Assembly (NCBI GenBank): GCA_024277955.1
Contig: JAJRUE010000248.1
Span: 1-6,478 of the forward strand
Origin: Alphaproteobacteria bacterium
GTDB taxonomy: Bacteria > Pseudomonadota > Alphaproteobacteria > Rhodobacterales > Rhodobacteraceae
Length of the DNA: 6,478 nucleotides
Direction: 5' to 3'
Both the position numbers and the translations under genes were made by a program. The notes beneath the pieces are model-generated. The model was not told where the DNA came from, did not search any database, and saw only the letters and a list, made by a program, of their open reading frames with translations. Shown here piece after piece: positions 5,574-6,478 of the stretch. Position 1 is the stretch's first letter; every line of letters begins with the position of its first letter.

Positions 5574-6458
5574 ATGAAACTGCTGCCCAAAATCCCCCGC
5601 AAACTGCTTCCGTTCGTCGATGACGAAAGTGGCGTCGTAACCGTCGATTACACGGTGATCCTTGGCTCTGCGATCGGCTTGGGACTTGCCGTGACCGGAC
5701 AGGTTGGAACATCCACGGTCAGCTTTACCCGGGATGTTTCCTGTTTCCTGGCCAGCATGGATGTGAATGCGACCCCGCCGGGGGTGACCGGCCTGGGCGG
5801 TTCGGAATCCGACTCCGACGGATCGGATGACGGGTCCGACGACGGGGACCATTCTTCGGACAGCGGCTCGGACGGAGACCATTCCTCGGACGACGGGTCG
5901 GACAGCGGGTCCGATGACGATCACTCTTCGGACAGCGGTTCAAGCGACGACCATTCCTCGGACAGCGGCTCTGACGACAGCCATTCGTCGGATGACGGGT
6001 CCGACGATGGGTCCGACGACAGCCATTCGGACGATGGGTCTGACGGTGACCATTCGGACGATGGGTCTGACGACAGCCATTCGGATGATGGTTCGGACGG
6101 GTCTTCGTCTGACGACCACGACTCGGGCGATGGTTCCGACGGTGATCATTCGGATGACGGGTCCGACGACAGCCATTCGGATGGTGAGGATTCCGACAGC
6201 GGCGACTCTGATCATGGCGATTCGGAAGACAGCGACCAGGAAGACGATGATCAGGAAAGCGGCGATTCGCACGACAGCGCCTCGGCCAGCCCCTCGGCCT
6301 GCGGGTCGCTGGGCGGCGGCGGCGGCAGCGTCTCGGCCAGCAACGACGGCCAGGACGGCGAGCACGATGGCGAAGACGACGGCGAAGATCACGGCGATGA
6401 CGATGGCGAAGACGACGGCGATGACGGTGGTCAGACGCTGGGTCTGTTCCACGTGTGA
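5574..6458 (+). CDS. Pilin-like head plus Ser-Asp-His repeat tail, paralog 2
   Basis: The family is unrecognised, but it is clearly a paralog of the preceding gene. The 294-residue product starts MKLLPKIPRK, then FVDDESG followed by VVTVDYTVIL and a hydrophobic stretch to about residue 42. The presumed prepilin-type cut is after Gly20, placing Asp25-Tyr26 where Flp pilins have Glu-Tyr. The head aligns with paralog 1 through VTVD, GLGLxVTG and SxFLxxM/L. From about residue 77 the chain is Asp/Ser/Gly with His every 9-14 residues (93, 103, 117, 127, 137, 151, 160, 169, 182, 192, 201, 214). It then turns Glu-richer, has a Gly run (247-251), a DGED-type repeat (about 262-286) and ends GLFHV. There are two cysteines (57, 243). 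The frame is open from GTG 5439, but ATG 5574 is chosen because ATGAAAC[A/T]GCTGCCCAAAA is shared with paralog 1. The ribosome site is weak. Surface or membrane location and cation binding are inferred. Confidence 0.82.
   Translation: MKLLPKIPRKLLPFVDDESGVVTVDYTVILGSAIGLGLAVTGQVGTSTVSFTRDVSCFLASMDVNATPPGVTGLGGSESDSDGSDDGSDDGDHSSDSGSDGDHSSDDGSDSGSDDDHSSDSGSSDDHSSDSGSDDSHSSDDGSDDGSDDSHSDDGSDGDHSDDGSDDSHSDDGSDGSSSDDHDSGDGSDGDHSDDGSDDSHSDGEDSDSGDSDHGDSEDSDQEDDDQESGDSHDSASASPSACGSLGGGGGSVSASNDGQDGEHDGEDDGEDHGDDDGEDDGDDGGQTLGLFHV
6003..6179 (+). repeat. 27-nt imperfect coding repeats in paralog 2
   Basis: Units at 6003-6029, 6030-6056 and 6057-6083, then 6126-6152 and 6153-6179, encode DDGSDDSHS or DDGSDGDHS-like nonapeptides (one begins Gly-Asp). 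The two groups are separated by a diverged stretch. Earlier, at about 5844-5990, a looser roughly 10-residue version (such as DSGSDGDHSS) is seen. The repeat period differs from the 45-nt array of the neighbouring paralog. Confidence 0.75.
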
Positions 6459-6478
6459 TGCCCCACGTGAGATGCCCC
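6451..6478. repeat. 14-nt tandem duplication across the stop of paralog 2
   Basis: ACGTGTGATGCCCC (6451-6464) is followed directly by ACGTGAGATGCCCC (6465-6478), 13 of 14 bases identical. The first copy contains the last codon and TGA stop. The window ends exactly after the second copy, so whether more copies follow is unknown. Confidence 0.6.

Noticed and set aside
4601..5602. Long open frame on the - strand opposite the Ser-Asp genes (Arg/Pro/Ser-rich)
   Set aside because: It is the mirror of TCN-GAC codons in the repeat array; synonymous changes in the + frame alter this frame, and it has no plausible start context.
4568..5623. Thr/Arg/Ala-rich + strand frame overlapping the first Ser-Asp gene
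   Set aside because: It is a shifted reading of the same repeats and lacks the pilin-like head shared with the paralog.
5940..6452. Val/Ile/Ala-rich - strand frame opposite paralog 2 resembling a membrane protein
   Set aside because: Its hydrophobicity is the complement of GAC/GAT Asp codons (GTC/ATC antisense), a known artefact of acidic repeats.

Overview
The window is GC-rich with dense, unidirectional codon use and looks like a chromosomal segment of a Rhodobacterales (Roseobacter/Paracoccaceae-type) alphaproteobacterium. This is inferred from the divergent metF/metR pair, the inositol monophosphatase sequence, the GAVTVD-type pilin-like N-termini and the hairpin-rich intergenic repeats. 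No mobile element, CRISPR array, tRNA or rRNA gene was recognised.

Layout from left to right: (1) bases 2-889, + strand, the 3' part of a DUF2235 alpha/beta-hydrolase gene whose start lies outside the window. (2) Bases 890-1353, a non-coding spacer packed with hairpins, including three back-to-back palindromes just beyond the end of metF. (3) metF (5,10-methylenetetrahydrofolate reductase, - strand) and metR (LysR-type methionine regulator, + strand), divergent over a 90-bp control region with a candidate MetR operator. (4) Bases 3235-3573, a second spacer carrying another copy of a hairpin repeat seen in the first spacer. (5) An inositol monophosphatase family (SuhB-like) gene with a clear ribosome binding site. 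(6) Two tandem paralogous genes (about 4414-5328 and 5574-6458). Each encodes a short basic leader, a prepilin-like hydrophobic head (G followed by [A/V]VTVD) and a very long acidic Ser/Asp/Gly tail with regularly spaced His.

The first half is ordinary housekeeping: MetF makes the methyl donor for methionine synthesis, and MetR most likely controls it from the shared promoter. The notable part is the last third. The two Ser-Asp repeat proteins share a related head, but their tails are built from different repeat periods (15 and 7 residues in the first, 9-10 residues in the second). The 45-nt repeats of the first show recent in-frame duplication plus abundant synonymous change. They look like membrane-anchored or pilus-like surface proteins with a polyanionic, possibly metal-binding tail. 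I do not recognise this architecture as a described family, and the function is inference.
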